Shown here: piece after piece, positions 39,801-41,224 of the stretch | Layout of the letters: every line of letters begins with the position of its first letter | How positions within the stretch are numbered: position 1 is the first letter of the stretch | Source: an uncultured Eubacteriales bacterium | GTDB taxonomy: Bacteria > Bacillota > Clostridia > Oscillospirales > Acutalibacteraceae | NCBI GenBank assembly: GCA_949296825.1 | Contig: CASFQZ010000089.1 | Span: forward strand, 1-41,224 | DNA: 41,224 nucleotides | Direction of reading: 5' to 3' | The notes under the pieces: generated by a model | What the model was told of the DNA's origin: nothing | The model's input: the letters and a program-made list of their open reading frames with translations, nothing else | Database searches by the model: none | Made by a program: the position numbers and the translations under genes

Positions 39801-40840
39801 TTCAATATATCATCTACACCGGTGCGCTGTATGACGCGACGGTCGGTGAATACCGCCTGCTGCACAAACGGGCGCTGGAGCTTTCCGTCACCTGCGTCAC
39901 ATCGCTGGATACGGCGAATGTGCTGGCAGATATCATCACCGGCCGCTATAACCAGGGCAACACCGAGCTGGTGGATATTAACCGCCTGCGCAAGGAGCCG
40001 ATGCAGCTGCACTTTGTAAAGATGGAAGGTTCGGGCAATGATTATATTGTGATCGACGACCCTAAGGAGCAGATCAACTGCCCCGAGGCGCTGAGTGTCA
40101 AGTTCTGCGACCGCCATTACGGCATCGGCGCGGACGGGCTCATCTTAATCCGAAGCTCCGAACAGGCGGACGCGGCGATGAAGATTTATAATGTGGACGG
40201 CTCCGAGGGCAAGATGGCGGGTAACGGCATCCGCTGCGTCGCCAAATATCTGTACGACAGCGGCAAGGTCAAAAAGGACCGGATGCGCATCGATACCGCC
40301 AGCGGCGTCAAACAGGTCAGCGTTTTCACCATCAATGACAAGGTCAGCTCCGCCAGCGTCGATATGGGCAAAGCCGTGTTCGACGCCCGCGCCATTCCGG
40401 TAAAGGCGGACGCGGCGACGGTGATCAATTATCCCGCCAAAATCGGCGGCGAAGGGTATAAGATCAACTGCGTCTCCATCGGAAACCCCCATTGCGTGGT
40501 CTTTACCAATAAGGTGGACGCTCTGGATATCGATAAAATCGGTCCCAGGTTTGAAAACGCGCCGCTGTTCCCCGAGCGTGTCAACACCGAGTTTGTGGAT
40601 GTGATCAACTCCACCACGCTGAAAATGCGCGTTTATGAGCGCGGCAACGGCGAGACGCCCGCCTGCGGTACCGGCGCCTGTGCCGCCGCCGCTGTGGCGG
40701 TGCTGAACGGTTATTGCAAAAAGGGCGAGGATATCTCCATCAAGGTCAAGGGCGGCGATCTGACCGTCAATTACACCGACGAAGCCATCACCCTGACCGG
40801 TCCCGCCAAGCTGATCTACAGCGGCGTTGCCGAATATTAA
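36797..40840 (+). CDS. carB-dapF: CarB-DapF fusion: carbamoyl-phosphate synthase large subunit with C-terminal diaminopimelate epimerase domain
   Basis: A single 1347-residue frame. Residues 1-~1068 are a complete CarB: two homologous ATP-grasp halves (each starting [20 protein letters not shown] or [20 protein letters not shown]) and a C-terminal MGS-like allosteric domain (~940-1060). Residues 1069-1347 are a full-length DapF starting [19 protein letters not shown], with the second catalytic Cys intact ([10 protein letters not shown], Cys1290). The first active-site Cys is replaced: the motif reads [16 protein letters not shown] with Ala1141 where DapF has Cys. CarB makes carbamoyl phosphate; DapF converts LL- to meso-DAP. 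AAGGAG lies 3 nt before Met1069, so separate internal initiation is conceivable but the spacing is short. ATG 36797 overlaps carA by 8 nt. No stop or frameshift separates the halves. Confidence 0.95.
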   Translation: [1347 protein letters not shown]

Positions 40841-40957
40841 GTCCCTACGGCGCAACAGGCGCTTCTGACGAAATACGTCGGAAACGGACAATAAAGCCCC
40901 CTTCAGGATAAAAAAATCCCAAGGGGGCTTTTTGTGTCGCGAAGACGCCGTAGGTAC
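40841..40957. repeat. 117-bp segment bounded by 12-bp imperfect inverted repeats
   Basis: GTCCCTACGGCG (40841-40852) and CGCCGTAGGTAC (40946-40957) are inverted repeats with one mismatch, directly after the carB-dapF stop. Between them lie a small GACG/CGTC hairpin and the terminator. No coding sequence is seen inside. The layout could be a MITE-like element or only an extended terminator region. Confidence 0.45.
40893..40934 (+). terminator. Terminator of the argF-carA-carB-dapF operon
   Basis: AAAGCCCCCTT (40893-40903) pairs with AAGGGGGCTTT (40921-40931), followed by TTTTTG. Confidence 0.88.
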
Positions 40958-41022
40958 ACCTTCGGCAAAAATAGCATGGCAATGCCGGGAAATTAGCAGA
41001 AGAGAAGCCGCCAAACTACGGG

Positions 41023-41164
41023 CGGAAAACCGCCCTTCCATGGACGGAAAACCGACCTTCCATGGGCGGAAAACCGACCCCCAAAAAGCCGGAAAACCGA
41101 CCCCCGAAAGCCGGAAAACCGACCCCGGTGATTGCGAAAATGAATCCCCCCCGTTGCGAAAATG
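41023..41164. repeat. Seven-unit tandem array with 22-bp period and phased A-tracts
   Basis: CGGAAAACCG occurs at 41023, 41045, 41067, 41090 and 41112, then TTGCGAAAATG at 41132 and 41154. The AAAA tracts start at 41026, 41048, 41070, 41093, 41115, 41137 and 41159, a period of 22 (once 23) bp. The core has CGG/CCG symmetry around A4; the 8-12 bp between cores vary, two containing CTTCCATGG. The period is not a multiple of three, so it is not a coding repeat. AT-rich sequence follows to the window end. The stretch 40958-41022 before it holds nothing I recognise. Confidence 0.85.
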
Positions 41165-41224
41165 CGTACCTAACGAACTGATATAACAAACTGAATGAAA
41201 CACTTAAAATAATTACATAAAAAA

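Noticed and set aside
41023-41164. Array taken as a CRISPR
   Set aside because: Conserved cores are only 10-11 bp with 10-12 bp between them; no leader and no cas genes.
40932-41186. 84-residue plus-strand reading frame over the repeat array
   Set aside because: The 22-bp period is not a multiple of three, so repeats fall in different frames, and no ribosome binding site precedes the start.

Overview
The window looks like a chromosomal segment of an anaerobic, gut-type Firmicute, probably a Clostridia member near the Oscillospiraceae/Ruminococcaceae. This rests on gene content and signals: strong AGGAGG-type ribosome binding sites, frequent TTG and GTG starts, near-consensus sigma-A promoters with 17-bp spacers, many rho-independent terminators, DUF5685 next to a J-like protein, a CdaR/PucR regulator ahead of ftsEX, a two-domain ThyX, and Thr/Pro-rich peptide tails. 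The genus is inferred, not shown. Apart from the AT-richer left edge, composition is fairly even and moderately GC-rich. I see no prophage, transposase, CRISPR array or rRNA.

Layout. 1-959: 3' part of a surface protein with GLUG-like repeats. 1133-4105 (minus): a DUF5131 radical-SAM-like protein, a membrane protein, a J-like protein without HPD, and DUF5685. 4250-4886 (minus): a 45-residue amphipathic peptide gene and a small beta-rich protein. 5140-7550: polar amino acid ABC importer (binding lipoprotein, permease, ATPase). 7703-8107: tandemly duplicated small peptides with a helix and a Thr/Pro tail, under their own promoter and terminator. 8168-10706: GNAT, lactaldehyde reductase (fucO) and a YczE-like membrane protein. 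10762-11116: a broken four-helix-bundle (IVP) gene. 11315-11486: tRNA-Tyr and tRNA-Thr. 11776-13281: extended SDR with a C-terminal extension. 13337-15531 (minus): D-glutamate-cyclase-like protein overlapping a tandem-domain ThyX. 15688-19898: DUF2156, GNAT, DJ-1, 5-formyl-THF cyclo-ligase and MltG. 20011-22527: Eis-like acetyltransferase and metallophosphoesterase. 22570-22645: tRNA-Val. 22729-23598 (minus): ArsP_2-type metal exporter. 24080-28410: CdaR-like regulator, FtsE, FtsX and a PcsB-like M23 hydrolase. 28477-29271: unknown gene. 29453-30487: GAPDH. 30602-34431 (minus): GH5 endoglycoceramidase-like enzyme, secreted alkaline phosphatase and a lipoyl-less E2 catalytic domain. 34801-40840: argF, carA and a carB-dapF fusion. 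40841-41224: terminator inside an inverted repeat, then a 22-bp phased repeat array.

How the genes work together. FtsE-FtsX-M23 hydrolase is a complete septal murein hydrolysis module, and MltG and DapF are further cell-wall functions. argF-carA-carB form an arginine/pyrimidine carbamoyl-phosphate operon behind an ArgR-like palindrome. ThyX and 5-FTHF cyclo-ligase both touch folate metabolism. The most unusual items are the single-chain CarB-DapF fusion whose DapF half lacks the first catalytic Cys, the amphipathic micropeptide set, the J-like protein without HPD next to a DUF5685 protein, the ThyX with complementary degenerate halves, and the phased A-tract array at the right edge.
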